A stretch of DNA of 64,000 nucleotides from Watersipora subatra (Eukaryota; Bryozoa; Gymnolaemata; Cheilostomatida; Watersiporidae). The stretch is from assembly GCF_963576615.1 (NCBI RefSeq), contig NC_088708.1, positions 45,619,196 to 45,683,195 of the forward strand, written 5' to 3'. The translations under genes and the position numbers were made by a program. Below, piece after piece: positions 49,901 to 59,959 of this stretch. The notes under the pieces are model-generated. The model searched no databases and was not told the origin of the DNA. It saw only the letters and a program-made list of their open reading frames with translations. Position 1 is the stretch's first letter. Each line of letters opens with the position of its first letter.

Positions 49901-52900
49901 TGCCCTACAATGACTAACCTTATTTTGAAAGTCTGTTGATGAAATTACAAAAAAGGTATTAAGAGAGGTTCATTATTTTTATCAGAGTCCTTGAACTCTT
50001 CTAACCTACAATAGTCAGACTCACTTAACTAAAACATTTCATTTAAAGTATAAGTTCTCTTTTATTTTAATTCTTCTGTTCTTCTATAGTAAAGTGAAAA
50101 TATGGTGAATATCCAAAGTGTAAACTGTAAATATATCAGACAAAGACATAACTTTTAAATCATGTTTATCCTTTCAGACTAAATAACTCATCAGACGCTG
50201 ACGTTGCCTTTATAAGAAGATGAAAAACAGAGCAACAAACAACCTTTTAAGCTGATAAGAAAAGAATTGAAGTACAAGCTTCAGCATATTTCAGATTTAT
50301 CAAGACTTCATGGACCAATTGCGGTTATTAACGCTTTTATTGTAAGACACTGGATGCATAATACCATATTTAAATGGCTCACACACTTATGTAAGCATTA
50401 GCTCTAGAAAAAAGACATCAAGCGAGTTTTAATTTCCTCTCTTGTAGAGTAAACAAGATAATAGGTAATTCAAACCCAATGTCAACACTAGCTTTGTTTC
50501 GGTGTCACAAACTGGGCTGATTTGAGGCTGTTCATATGAATGCTGACCTAGATACAATCAATCGTAAAAAGTATTGTTGTGGAGATTGTTGCCAGCGGTT
50601 TTGTAAATGTTAGCTTCAACAGACTTAGCAATTCTTTACATATGGTAATCACCGTGTTCTTTTGAAAAGGAATAACTCATACTCATTCTGCAGTCAATAG
50701 TGTTAAATCGAGTAATATATGAAGTTATTGACTCTGATCTTAACGCAGGTCTTACCATGTAAATTGTAAACACTGTCTTACTTATATAATCAGTGCTCCT
50801 AAATGTACGCATGCATAACCCTGTATTGGCATCAGAAGTCATCGATAAGTTAACTGCATGTATATGCCATAATACGTATGTATATAAGTATGCATGTATA
50901 TGGCATGTATAACCCTGTATTGGCATCAGTAGTCATCAACCAAATAATGCCTTTTTGTTACATGCCAATCGAAATGTGAAAAGTCAGAAATCGGAAATTG
51001 TTGAATGAGTTGAACAAAAGTGTTTTAATAGTTGGTAATCCAGTAGAATTGAGGAGTCGGGAGTGACCTTCATGTTCACTATAATGATACTGATGAGAAT
51101 GGTGTTTAGAAAAACTGTTTGATAGTTTTAGTTGAAAGAAAATGACTGTTTGAGCGAATATCACATGCTCAATTTTGTTTTATTTCTGAAGAATTCCTTA
51201 GAATTTTTCATTCCTAAAAGAATATAACTGAATTTTTTTATAATTGTAATTGTTCTGATTATTACCACCAACACAAATCTTGCTTGGAAATTACTATTCA
51301 TTTCTATTATCTACAATTTCTCGAGTAGTTGTAAAACTGCCAGTTCTTTGGAAATTGTCAGGTCATACTAAAAGCTGACTAGTGAACGGCTATCAGAGGC
51401 AAGCATTCATCATGGCAGACGATACTGAAGAGATTAACTTAAAACACAGTCATTGACCAAGCACTTCCTTTTGTAAGGCAGCAATGAAGGGGCTGCCACA
51501 TGAAATAGTCAACTCAAGAGCCCTTAAATCAGGCCCCTAAATCTTTTTACTAGGAAATTGGTGAGTGTTCAAGCTGCTCATAAAAATAACCTTTCTTGAA
51601 TCAAACCACAATTTCACAACTTGATGCTTGCAAGGCCTTATAAAACATTAGCCACCAGCAACTTTTACAACACAACACAATATATAAAATCTAGAGAACG
51701 AAAACTTATTTGGAAAGTCAAATTTTTACTCCACTACAAATCTGTTTTGCAAAACAGATAAAAAGTAAAAAAAATACAACTTTCCAAATAAATTTTGGAA
51801 TCCAAAATTCCAAAATTTTGGAATTCCAAAAGTTATATCCCTCATCTAAACAATTACTCCACTTATTACTGTAGGTTTGAATTTTACTTTATTTATGTTT
51901 AGTCATAGAGTTACTTTTAAACATAACCGTAGGATAACTAACTACATATACTAGACTAACTAGAGTATAGCCTATAGGAGATATTTTCTCTCTCTGACAA
52001 CTAATGGCAAGTACAAACAATGATAAGAATGATACTAGAATACAGAATAGAGATAGACTGTTAGATTATTTTCTAGTTTTTTTTCCATTTCTTGTTGTTG
52101 CAGTTGGATTCACGCAGTGATAAGGTGTTAAGAAGGAGTTAGTAGAAGAGCCTGATGATGACCAATTGATATGAAAGGCAGGAGTAGAGTAACCTTTTGA
52201 CCTTATTGTAACACAATAAAGTTTTAAAGTTGACTAACTGATTGCTATTGCTTATATCCAGAACTTATTTTAATTTTGCATAAAACCAAACCAAAATCTG
52301 ACTTATCCCTCATCAAATTATTGATTAAAATTATATATTCATAATTTAGTTTACTTTAGGTTTAATAGACTAACTTATTAGCCTGAGCAGCCTACCAGAA
52401 AACTGACTAGTAGTGATAACTCTGCACCGAGAACCAAAGCTAAAAGCTCTGTTAGCCTTAAGTAAAATTATGAAACATTTTAATTCAGGCTGCCGTTTTT
52501 CTACACCTCATCAGTCCTCAAATCAAACCTGAACTTGGTATCAATATCTGAAGCACATTGTTCAATTGACTCCTAGTGTCATCATCAAGAACTGAATATT
52601 CCATTAAAAACACTTTTTTGATATGGCGATACCGTACTTTTAGAGTTTTACTTAAAAATTGCTGGTTACAGTACTTTGTCATATGTGGCATTTCATATGT
52701 AGGCCTAACTCTTTTTATCCTCATTGGGTAAAATTAGCCAATATGTGATGGTGTTTAACCCTAAGGCCTAGATAAAATTGAAACCTAATTATTTATTGGA
52801 TTCAAAGTTTGATCAGGTTGAATAACCTAGGTTCAGAATTTCTACCTGTTACAGTTACACGCTTAGAGTGGGTCAATGAACTGTGTGAAACAAACTGATA

Positions 52901-55900
52901 CAGCCTTAGCATGGATGCAAAGGTCTGAAGCATACGGTAGCACTGCTAGCTTTGAGATAAACTTGAAAATGTGGTGACGCAAGTAGCTGCCATTTTTTAA
53001 AACTTGTATTTTGAGTAAGACCTCATTGCCAATTTGTTATAAATAGCATTAATAGTACATTTGCTATTAATTAACACATTAATTAATAGCAAATATTATA
53101 TAGTTTTGTTCACTCGTCTATAGACTTATTTCTACTGATTGAACCAAGATTGAAGTTATAACAATACCTTTTATATCTAAAACTATAACTGTGTCAAAAA
53201 AACATATATTATATTGCTTATGCAGTAAGTATATATTACGCTTTTATGTTTCTCGTTTTTGGTGTTTGAAGTAAATTGAAGTGTAAATAGTGTTTGAGTG
53301 TAGCTTAATGCAGCATGCTTTTTGTTGTATCCTTTAGAAAAAAACTTGGTGTATCTCGTAAAAAGTCTGCGGTCAACATTGAAGTCAGGGACAACAGTAT
53401 AATGTATGTTAAACAACTACAAACATGGTCTCTGATATACAGCAGCAATTATATTCATGTCTGGTTGCATAAGGTGTACTGAAAGTCAATTATAAAACAC
53501 CTGTTCATGCATGACAAAGAGAGTCCAAATACTCTCCGACCTCATTTGCCTGTCAAGCTTTGCACATTGAAAAACCTCTATGTCATAATTTTATTGGCAT
53601 TGCTCATATCATCACAAGAACCTCAGCTAAATAATGTTGGTTTATTTGCGTGAAAATCCTCATATCACAGCAGAATCTAAGCTGCTAAAAGTTGCAGCTA
53701 TATAAATTCAAGATAGAAAATCTAACCAACCAAAGTACATGTATATAGAGTCTTGCAATGATGCATTTTGATTGGTAAATCGACTTCTGGGTTATTACCT
53801 GGCTGAAACCTTTTCATCTTATCCCTTGTGATGAGTTAATTGTAACTTTCATCATAGTTTTTGTTTTCAAACCTTTCAAGTGTCCAAATTTTAATCCTGA
53901 TCATACTGTCATAAAACTCTTTATATCTAGTTTAATTTCTCCTGATCTCGGTTTCAACCTCAGACTATTTGGCCAACATTGACTAGTAGATCGAAACCCG
54001 CCCTCAACTAATGTGATCTACATGTACATGTTCATGTACTTGAAGATTGTAGGAAATAAACCATGTCTGAGTAAAACAACTGTATGAGAACCAGTTTACC
54101 GAGTTAGTGAAGGACAGCAAACCATAATTGAGATCAGCCTAGAGTACAAATAAAATGTTTTCCTGAGATGTAAAAACTGTAGGGTTCAATCTCGAAGGAG
54201 CATGGTTGAAGCAGTAAATATTTTTGTTACTCTTAACAGTTTTGGTAGATAAATATCAACTCTATTATTGGTCGATGCTGTTCAAAGCTAATTAGATGAT
54301 GAGTAAATTATGTGTATAGGACGAAAAAACTTCTTTGCATAACTCTATTGCATAACTCTATTCTATAATGTCGATTGACAAGGTGTTATTGTTTAGTATA
54401 AGCTGTAGTGGTTTTTCTAGGGAAGTAGGAATGGAATGGATAGTCAAGCAGATTGATACATAGTTTACTGACAAAAAGGTCCTTCGCTACAAATGATTAT
54501 CTTAAAATATGTAGGCAGCTGGACTACAAAACCCGATAGCAACAAGTCAATGGGTTTGCTTATGATCTCATCGATACATATTATGAGTGGTAAGAATAAC
54601 CTGCACTAAACACTACTAACATCATTGATTGACTTACACTCTGCTAGAGAAGTACATACGCCAAAATATAATTAGAATTATGTAGTATGAAGGAAACTAA
54701 TTAGAGTTACGTACTGAAAAGGTTTTCCATCTAAGTTATTCGGCAAAAGAAAACAACTCCAAAGATATGCAAGATGCTCTCTAAAAACTTTTCTGTTTTC
54801 TCTAGTAGCCTAGAAAAAAGGCATTGTGTAGTTAATGCTTGTGTAATGTCGCTGTGCAAAATAATTCTTATAGAAATATCTTGTACTCACACGTTCTTGC
54901 TTGTAGAGAAAACCTTTCCAGCCTTTCATCGCACTAACTTTTTGGGACATTAACTGTTCCCTAAAGCATAGAGAGACGAAAGATCAAGTATAACTGCCCA
55001 TACACAACAAGTTGCGAGGAGAAGTTCTCTTGCAGCATTATACTTATATAGCAAGTCTTACTGGAGTTGGGACGCCGTTTTCAAAGAGGAGCCTTCAACT
55101 TGTAGTGGTTTAAGAATTTTCACTTAACAAAATAATTAAAGGCTAATTAAAATGCTTTTAATCAAATTTGTCTACAACAATCGTATAGCGGTTGGTGCAA
55201 AGTAACAGGTTAATAATACTTTATAAGGCTGGTTTCTGAAACGTTTGCTACGATCTCCCTTAGCAGATCCCTGGCAAGTTGTTTTGATCATTCTCCTCAG
55301 GCATGCATTCTATGGTGCTGTCTATAGAGTCGGCAAGATAGAGTTCACTAGCCAATGAAAGAAGGAATACTAATAGTAGGTCTAACTAGAAGTTTGAGTT
55401 TCAGATAAGTGAAAATGTTTTTAGACTGAAAATTAGCCAATTTAAAGAGTATGTTTGTAGGATGTCAAGTTCTACAACTGTAAGCTCTTTCTTAATTCAG
55501 TTATACTCAGTTACTCTAGCCTTAGGTCCTAAAAGTGTCAAGTTCTACAACTGTAAGCTCTTTCTTAGTTCAGTTATACTCAGTTACTCTAGCCTTAGGT
55601 CCTAAAAGTGTCAAGTTCTACAACTGTAAGCTCTTTCTTAGTTCAGTTATACTCAGTTACTCTAGCCTTAGGTCCTAAAAGTGTCAAGTTCTACAACTGT
55701 AAGCTCTTTCTTAGTTCAGTTATACTCAGTTACTCTAGCCTTAGGTCCTAAAAGTCTAAAAAACTTTCGTTAGCGAGTTTAACTCACTATCAGCTCATCC
55801 TCTATTTCACCAAGACCAAGTATGTCAGTTCTATTGAGCACCAGCTTGTGTTCAGTTTGAGACCTTCAGGCCAAATTAGCCATTTTAAAGATGGACTTAC

Positions 55901-58900
55901 ACAAAACTTTGGTCGTTTTAATCAGAAAGTATCGGTATTTTTTATCATTTGCGATTCTTTTTGATGTTTGAGGTGATCTGACTGCCAGGATGAGTCAAGA
56001 TTAATGTTGACAAAACTTGATTGCAGTTAAAGGGTTCAGATTCAACCAAAAATGTGATTATGACGTCTATAGTTGCAAAGAGACTGACAGAATAGAGACG
56101 CGTAACACTGAAACTTGAAAGCAATAGCCGATATCAACTATAGCAATGATAACAACTAGTGATGTCATTTCAAATGTATTTTTATGCACGTTTCAACCAC
56201 AATCAATTTTTGTCCATTTTAATTTTAAAACATCCTGGCAGTCAGATCACCTCAAAAATCAAAAACAATCTCAAATGATGGAAAAATATCGATACTTTCT
56301 GATAAAATCTATCAAAATTTGGAATAAGTTTATCTTTATACCTATTCATTGCGTAAATTAATCTGACTTAGACCATAATAGGAGTAGGAAGTCAACTTCT
56401 TACAGCCAGTAATAAAGATGGAGTTATGTAACAGATTAGAACTGGAGGAAACAGGCCTTCAAGGTTTAAACTGAACTAAAACTAAATGCCAATCATCCTC
56501 TCAGCGTTTGCTGTTTACAATATCAACAGTTCTAGTTCCGTGTGCTATGACGACCACATAATTTCACTTACCGCAATATTTGAGATCTAAAATCAATATT
56601 ACGCTAATGATTAGGGGGCCAGAGTACAAAGAACCATGACTAGCTATTCAATTGAATGGACAATGCTGCATTCATCAAATTATTATCAAAATGCATTCAA
56701 TCAAGTATTACGCCTAATCGTGCATAGCCAAGTTTTGAACGTAACCATAATAAAGGCAGCATAGTCCAGGCACAGCAGCGTATTTGTTAAGATTGGTTTG
56801 TATTGGTCGCTGTTCATCCATGAAGACAATGATACAGACGAAAATGTTTGACTTTGTATAAAATTAACAATAAAATACAACATTTATATGTGAATGGCTG
56901 TCAATGTAAACCAAGCTTTAAAAATATTTAGGTTAGTTGGCTTTACTAATGTCATTTACTGTAATAGTACAGGCTGAGCTAAAATATTTTCATGCATATA
57001 AATCTTTCCTTCTGTAGCTCATTATCAATCAATGCCAATCATAAACTGCATAGATGTAACATACCTATATATAGTATATAATAAGGGTTGATTATATCTA
57101 TGATAAACTGTGACCAGCCGAAAGCAGTTTTGAGTCCTGATAATCGAGTGAGTAGCACACATCTACGGCGGAGTGAAAGTTTAGCCACGAGTTATAAAAC
57201 TTATTTAAAGCAAACTTAATTCACAATTCACAATTAACTTAAGCTCACAATTTGAAAGTCTAACTGAATCAACATTAAAATATCAAAATATACAATGATA
57301 AAGAACAGGGTGTCAAAAATACCTGAGCATTCTTTTGACGGCAATCGGACAGGGCATATCTCGCAGACGCGCGAGCTGCTTCAGTTGCTCTTCTTCGGTG
57401 TTACATGTTTCAAAACCAAGCTCAGCGAGATCAACGTTGGAAGTTTTCTTTGAGCGCGTGTCCGCAATTATCTACAATTATATCAAAGAGACTATAGTAA
57501 GACTTGGATATGCAGGAATTGAAAGCTCTTCTTCGCTGAACTTCTGTTGTATGGCTCTAAGTAATTGTATCAACCTCTCTCATACAGTTTTACCTGTTCT
57601 ATATTGACAGTATCACCTGCTCGATAGTGTCAAAAGCTTTCTTATACATTTTTGTCATTTCTAAACTGCCATAGCATCTCTTGGTCTAGCTGTTCTATAT
57701 AATGAGATACTCTCCTAGACAAGTCTACTTGCTTTATACTGTCACATCATCATTCTGTAGAGTGTCAAAAACTTTATTATGTACTTCAACCTGTCCTACA
57801 ATGTCACATGATAACCTGTAGTGCTAAAACCTTATCATACTCTTTTACCTGTCTTCCACTGTCATTCACCATCTATTATACCTGTTGCAAAGTGTCATAA
57901 ACACATTTTGAAAATGTATATACAAAAGTAAAAGTGAAAATAAGCAGAGAATATTCGAACAGAAAATGTGGAAGAAGAAAGCTAAAATGGTGTGAGCTTC
58001 GCATCTGGTTATACTCATCATACCTACTAAAATTAAATAACAAAACTATAGTGATGAGAAAAAATAGTGATTCATATAAAACCATTTTTTAGCAATTATA
58101 CCTTGTTCAAGCAACTTCTTTGTGCCTACATTATAAAATATGAAGACCTTTTTCACAGAAAAATTTATGAGAGCTTCAAAAAGAAGTCAAGAAGTTTTAC
58201 TAGCAAAGGTCTAGCCGCTTATGGATGCTGTTACCGTGAGAGCTTCGTCTATTGTTATAGAGCTCATCCTTCGTCTCGTCGGGGTTTTGAAGGAAGCCGG
58301 GTAAGGCTGGTAAAATACAGGTTATACTCATAGAACTGAAGCCTTACTCACACACCATGTCTGATAAATTGAATGCTAAATAATTTGTTATTACTAGTTC
58401 ATACAATACATATTGATTACCTTATTACGCTCACCTTTAGTTAGTATACAGCAGCAATGAGCAGCGCACTGTCAGCAGAAAATAGTCATACTCGCTGCCA
58501 AAGCCCTACTATATCCACTTAAGCTTGATAGCGTAATAGGTTTGAAGCAAATTACTCCCTCATGTATCTTTTACATGTAGTTATTATTTTACAAAAGAGA
58601 GCTTCTTGAGTTTGTTGCTATTAGGCTTACTTACTTTAGTAACCCCTGCATCTTTACGGAGAGAAATACTGTGAACGTTCAGAAATCAGTTGTTGTAGTT
58701 TTCTCCTTTTCCTGATACTGATCTTGCTTTTTGTTATTAATCAAGAAGTATGCATATTGCAGGAGTAGAATACTAAATACAATGCTCGATAAAAAATACT
58801 CGTCATTTGAGGCTAAATGATTAAAAACAAAGAAAAACGCGGAACATAAGCTCGGTGTTTCTCTTGTCGTCGATGTAATCTCGCCATTAGACTGAGATAC

Positions 58901-59950
58901 CTGACCAATTACTACTATGTAGTAGTTTCATATTATCCCAGCTTATTTATCCTTCTAGATAGACTTTCTACTTTTACTCTATTTACAGCGCGTTTACACC
59001 AGTACGATTTGTCGGAGTTGTGTTTCCGCTGAGAGAGTTGGAGTTGGAATGGCTTTTAGTTTGTTTAGGATTTGAAATACGTTTTATAAAGGCTTTACAC
59101 CAAACCAGCTCAAACTCCAACACTACAAAATGGATCAACTTATTTAGCCAATGAAATACTATATTGGTATCTCTTCCATATGCTTGTACTTTTGGCGCTG
59201 TTAACATTTCGAGATGTGATTGGTCAATTCCATGTTGTACTCTGTCAATGATGGCCGTCAACAACACGCAAACATAATATGCAACATTTTACCGATCTTG
59301 TGGCAACGACTGGGACAAAGCCATTTTTCCAACCATTTTTCGTTTTACACCAGACTTTGTCGGCCTGGAAGCAACTCCAATAAATCTTCCTGGTGTAAAC
59401 ACACCTGTACTCTTTGCTCTTTAGTATTACGCTTGTTAACTGGTGTATCATTTCTTAAGATAATTATTAAACATAACTTGGAATTCATCAAACAAACTCT
59501 GTGTATTTGGAGCCACTACTTGAAAAAACTATTTTAGCAACATTAAAACCTTTGTTAACAACCTATTCATGGTTGTGTTGCTTATTTCTTTAAGCTTTGC
59601 AAAGCAGCGATCAGCAAAAGAGTTTAATCATCGCGAGTGCGACGATTAAACTCTTTTGCTTAGTCATCGCGCAGTGATGATTCACCGTGCGATGATTTAT
59701 TGCAAATAATCTTCGTCTAAAAACACTTTTAACAAAATTTTAAGATTTAATACAAAGTGATAAGAAAGTACCTGGTCCGGGCTAGACTCTGGAGCAACTT
59801 GATTCTGCTGACTTGCGGCAGCGTGTAACCTCCTCGCCATGCTCGCTCGGCGAGTTTTTGCTAGCTCCGTTCGTACGTCTTCTCGAGCCTGATTTGCACC
59901 TTGAACGGATTTGACTGCCTGTTGTGAAGGCAGCCCTTCTAGATCATCAG
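29368..59950 (-). CDS. TMC family (transmembrane channel-like) protein, 18 exons, 5' end missing
   Basis: Coding exons in minus-strand order: 59772-59950, 57323-57471, 54891-54960, 47429-47510, 43206-43364, 42469-42623, 41943-42109, 41629-41776, 40626-40787, 40089-40264, 38825-39040, 38302-38409, 37226-37301, 36296-36426, 35906-36061, 33060-33138, 30148-30294, 29368-29433 (stop TGA). All joins are GT-AG with agreeing phases and total 807 codons plus stop. The first exon starts in phase, needing one base from an unseen upstream exon. Landmarks: cytosolic N-terminus ([18 protein letters not shown]); first membrane segment ([17 protein letters not shown]); extracellular loop with N-glycosylation sites (NAT, NIS, NCS, NYT); [47 protein letters not shown]; the TMC-domain signature [44 protein letters not shown]; and a cytosolic tail [18 protein letters not shown] proteins are pore-forming, anoctamin-like membrane proteins (family knowledge). 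By eye it belongs to the TMC4-8 group, nearest TMC7, not TMC1/2. It ends DYNV. Confidence 0.93.
30450..30745. repeat. 31-bp tandem repeat in a TMC intron
   Basis: About nine copies of ACTTAATAGAGACAAGTGAC plus CTACCTTAGGC, just upstream (minus sense) of TMC exon 17. Confidence 0.95.
31133..31279. repeat. 50-bp self-complementary tandem repeat
   Basis: About three units built from CATGTATATGATACATATAT and GTGTATACATGTATCATATA. The unit is itself largely palindromic, so it codes similar Tyr/His/Ile frames on both strands. Confidence 0.85.
31280..31673 (-). mobile_element. Non-autonomous Helitron-like element (minus orientation)
   Basis: On the minus strand it starts A|TCTGAAAGTTTGTGTG (31673) and ends with CCGGTGCAACACCTG...CGGCTAG|T (CTAG at 31280-31283). 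It shares the CCGAGATTAAATCC-type internal block with the other copies (on the plus strand, near 31590). Confidence 0.65.
32387..32438. repeat. 52-bp near-perfect palindrome
   Basis: TTGGCTAACTGAGTATATTA... folds onto TATACTGAGTTAGCCAA with a single mismatch in the stem and an AT-rich centre. Confidence 0.85.
33438..33790 (+). mobile_element. Non-autonomous Helitron-like element
   Basis: 353 bp, starting A|TCTACATGTATAAATGTGAG and ending CTCGTGCAACGCCGAG (hairpin), CATTCAT, CTAG|T. The centre matches the element at 26480 (AACTCGGAACTGCCAGGTCT, GCAGACAGG). Confidence 0.8.
34870..35505. repeat. 14-bp minisatellite
   Basis: About 45 copies of AAGGTACAGTACAT with many single-base variants (CGCAAGG, TATATAAGG). 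The long minus-strand Tyr/Leu/Cys frames here come from the array. Confidence 0.95.
36780..36990. repeat. (TA)n microsatellite with TATATCTTTGGTG repeats
   Basis: Pure TA dinucleotides followed by several units of TATATCTTTGGTATATATAA, in a TMC intron. Confidence 0.95.
37455..37935. repeat. 29-bp minisatellite in a TMC intron
   Basis: About 16 degenerate copies of CAGATATAAGGTGTAGACAT plus AACAGTGTA. It begins ~150 bp upstream (minus sense) of TMC exon 13. Confidence 0.93.
38535..38730. repeat. 21-bp degenerate tandem repeat
   Basis: About nine copies of ACCTGCTCAATGCTATAAATT-type units between TMC exons 11 and 12. Confidence 0.85.
39318..39430. repeat. (TA)n and 15-bp-type TTAACACTGTTCATGC repeats
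   Basis: A TA run followed by about six units of the kind GCTAACACTGTTCATG. The reverse complement of this unit recurs at 39790-39960. Confidence 0.85.
39595..39960. repeat. Nested palindromes, long (TA)n run and 15-bp repeat
   Basis: Three consecutive hairpins of the type CTACGTTTATATATA...TATAAACGTAG (39595-39695), then ~85 bp of pure TA, then ~10 copies of CAGTGTTAGTATGAA. The last part is the inverted counterpart of 39345-39430, so the block forms a large imperfect inverted repeat. Confidence 0.85.
40340..40550. repeat. 30-bp tandem repeat, ~7 copies
   Basis: Unit CATTATATTACAGTTGTATG plus TAGAGTGCAA, between TMC exons 9 and 10. GTGTATGCAGAGTGCAG variants alternate. Confidence 0.95.
40908..40990. 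repeat. (TTG)n microsatellite
   Basis: Two TTG runs joined by a repeated AAAAGTTGTTGGTTTTTG block, upstream (minus sense) of TMC exon 9. Confidence 0.95.
42741..43172. mobile_element. Inverted-repeat element (MITE-like), copy 2, filling a TMC intron
   Basis: Same family as 1354-1810: arms GTACACAAAATTTTAGTAGA... and the reverse complement ending GTGTAAACTCATC; centre GTGTGATTATGATGTCTATAG. It occupies ~432 of the 582 bp of the intron between TMC exons 43206-43364 and 42469-42623, stopping 33 bp from the donor. Confidence 0.85.
43762..43779 (-). mobile_element. hAT-like terminal sequence
   Basis: On the minus strand CAGTGGTTCTCAACCTGG, the widespread hAT-type transposon end. No matching opposite end was found nearby, so this is probably a solo or broken terminus. 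Confidence 0.5.
43861..46528 (+). mobile_element. Helitron, 2.67 kb, with decayed Rep/helicase N-terminal frame
   Basis: Starts A|TCTACTATATAAATGGCAAT followed by a GTGTGTGCGTGC tract. It ends with the hairpin CCCGAACACGGG, then TAATGCAG and CTAG (46525-46528) before T. Inside is the broken reading frame at 45148-46011. The Rep nuclease and helicase domains are missing, so the copy is not autonomous. It lies in sense-opposed orientation within the TMC intron 43365-47428. No target duplication is expected or seen. Confidence 0.87.
45148..46011 (+). pseudogene. Helitron Rep/helicase N-terminal remnant
   Basis: From ATG 45148, a single frame runs 287 codons with four in-frame stops (TGA 45259, TGA 45541, TAG 45655, TGA 45808) and no frameshift, ending at TGA 46009. 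The start is basic ([28 protein letters not shown]). It is followed by about eight ~20-residue repeats of the type [20 protein letters not shown]. It closes with [10 protein letters not shown]...MGRMSKNAP, resembling the segment before the zinc-finger and Rep region of Helitron proteins. The downstream domains are absent. The open minus-strand frame at 45009-45548 is an antisense shadow of the repeats. Confidence 0.8.
46650..47100. repeat. 31-bp minisatellite, ~14 copies
   Basis: Unit GCCTAGCTATACAGCATAAT plus ACAGAATAATA. GCCTAG and GACTAG variants alternate irregularly. It lies between the Helitron and TMC exon 47429-47510. Confidence 0.95.
47195..47395. repeat. 32-bp tandem repeat, ~6 copies
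   Basis: Unit AACAATATGGGGTATGATAC plus ATACATGTAGGT, ending ~35 bp from TMC exon 47429-47510. Confidence 0.95.
48230..49115 (+). mobile_element. Decayed LINE (non-LTR) reverse transcriptase fragment
   Basis: Pieces in shifting frames match a non-LTR reverse transcriptase: [20 protein letters not shown] (finger/palm), [45 protein letters not shown]...[17 protein letters not shown] (degenerate catalytic YxDD region), and a trailing [12 protein letters not shown]. Several stops and frameshifts are present, and the catalytic aspartate pair is lost. It lies in the 7.4-kb TMC intron 47511-54890, antisense to the gene. The family within the LINEs was not determined. Confidence 0.75.
48434..48580. 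repeat. 41-bp tandem repeat arising inside the LINE reverse transcriptase
   Basis: Three full copies plus a fourth partial copy of AGAGTGATGTACTTTCACCT plus CTGCTATTACTATCTATTATC. Each unit encodes the SDVLSPLLL motif of the reverse transcriptase. Confidence 0.9.
49130..54880. other. TMC intron remainder, no feature seen
   Basis: AT-rich intron sequence without a supported gene. Small palindrome at 53059-53094 (ATTTGCTATTAATTA arms). Minus-strand open frames at 50636-51164 and 53183-53416 match no known family. Confidence 0.5.
55466..55756. repeat. 73-bp tandem repeat, 4 nearly identical copies
   Basis: Unit from GTGTCAAGTTCTACAACTGT to CTAGCCTTAGGTCCTAAAA. Copies 2-4 appear identical. Confidence 0.95.
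55889..56335. mobile_element. Inverted-repeat element (MITE-like), copy 3
   Basis: Same family as 1354 and 42741: left arm GATGGACTTACACAAAACTT, shared centre ATGTGATTATGACGTCTATAG, right arm ending AATAAGTTTATC. A TA on each side (TTTA|A... / ...TTTA) hints at a TA target, not certain. Confidence 0.85.
58992..59400. mobile_element. Small DNA-transposon-like element with ~38-bp inverted repeats
   Basis: Bounded by GTTTACACCAGTACGATTTG on the left and, on the other strand, GTTTACACCAGGAAGATTTA on the right; both continue ...GGAGTTG...TTCC. Subterminal TTTACACCA words recur inside (59094, 59345). The 409 bp have no transposase. Confidence 0.75.
59613..59660. repeat. Palindrome, 21-bp arms
   Basis: AGCAAAAGAGTTTAATCATCG folds onto its complement around a GC-rich loop. 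It lies ~110 bp downstream (minus sense) of the first TMC exon found. Confidence 0.85.
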
Positions 59951-59959
59951 CTAAATTAA

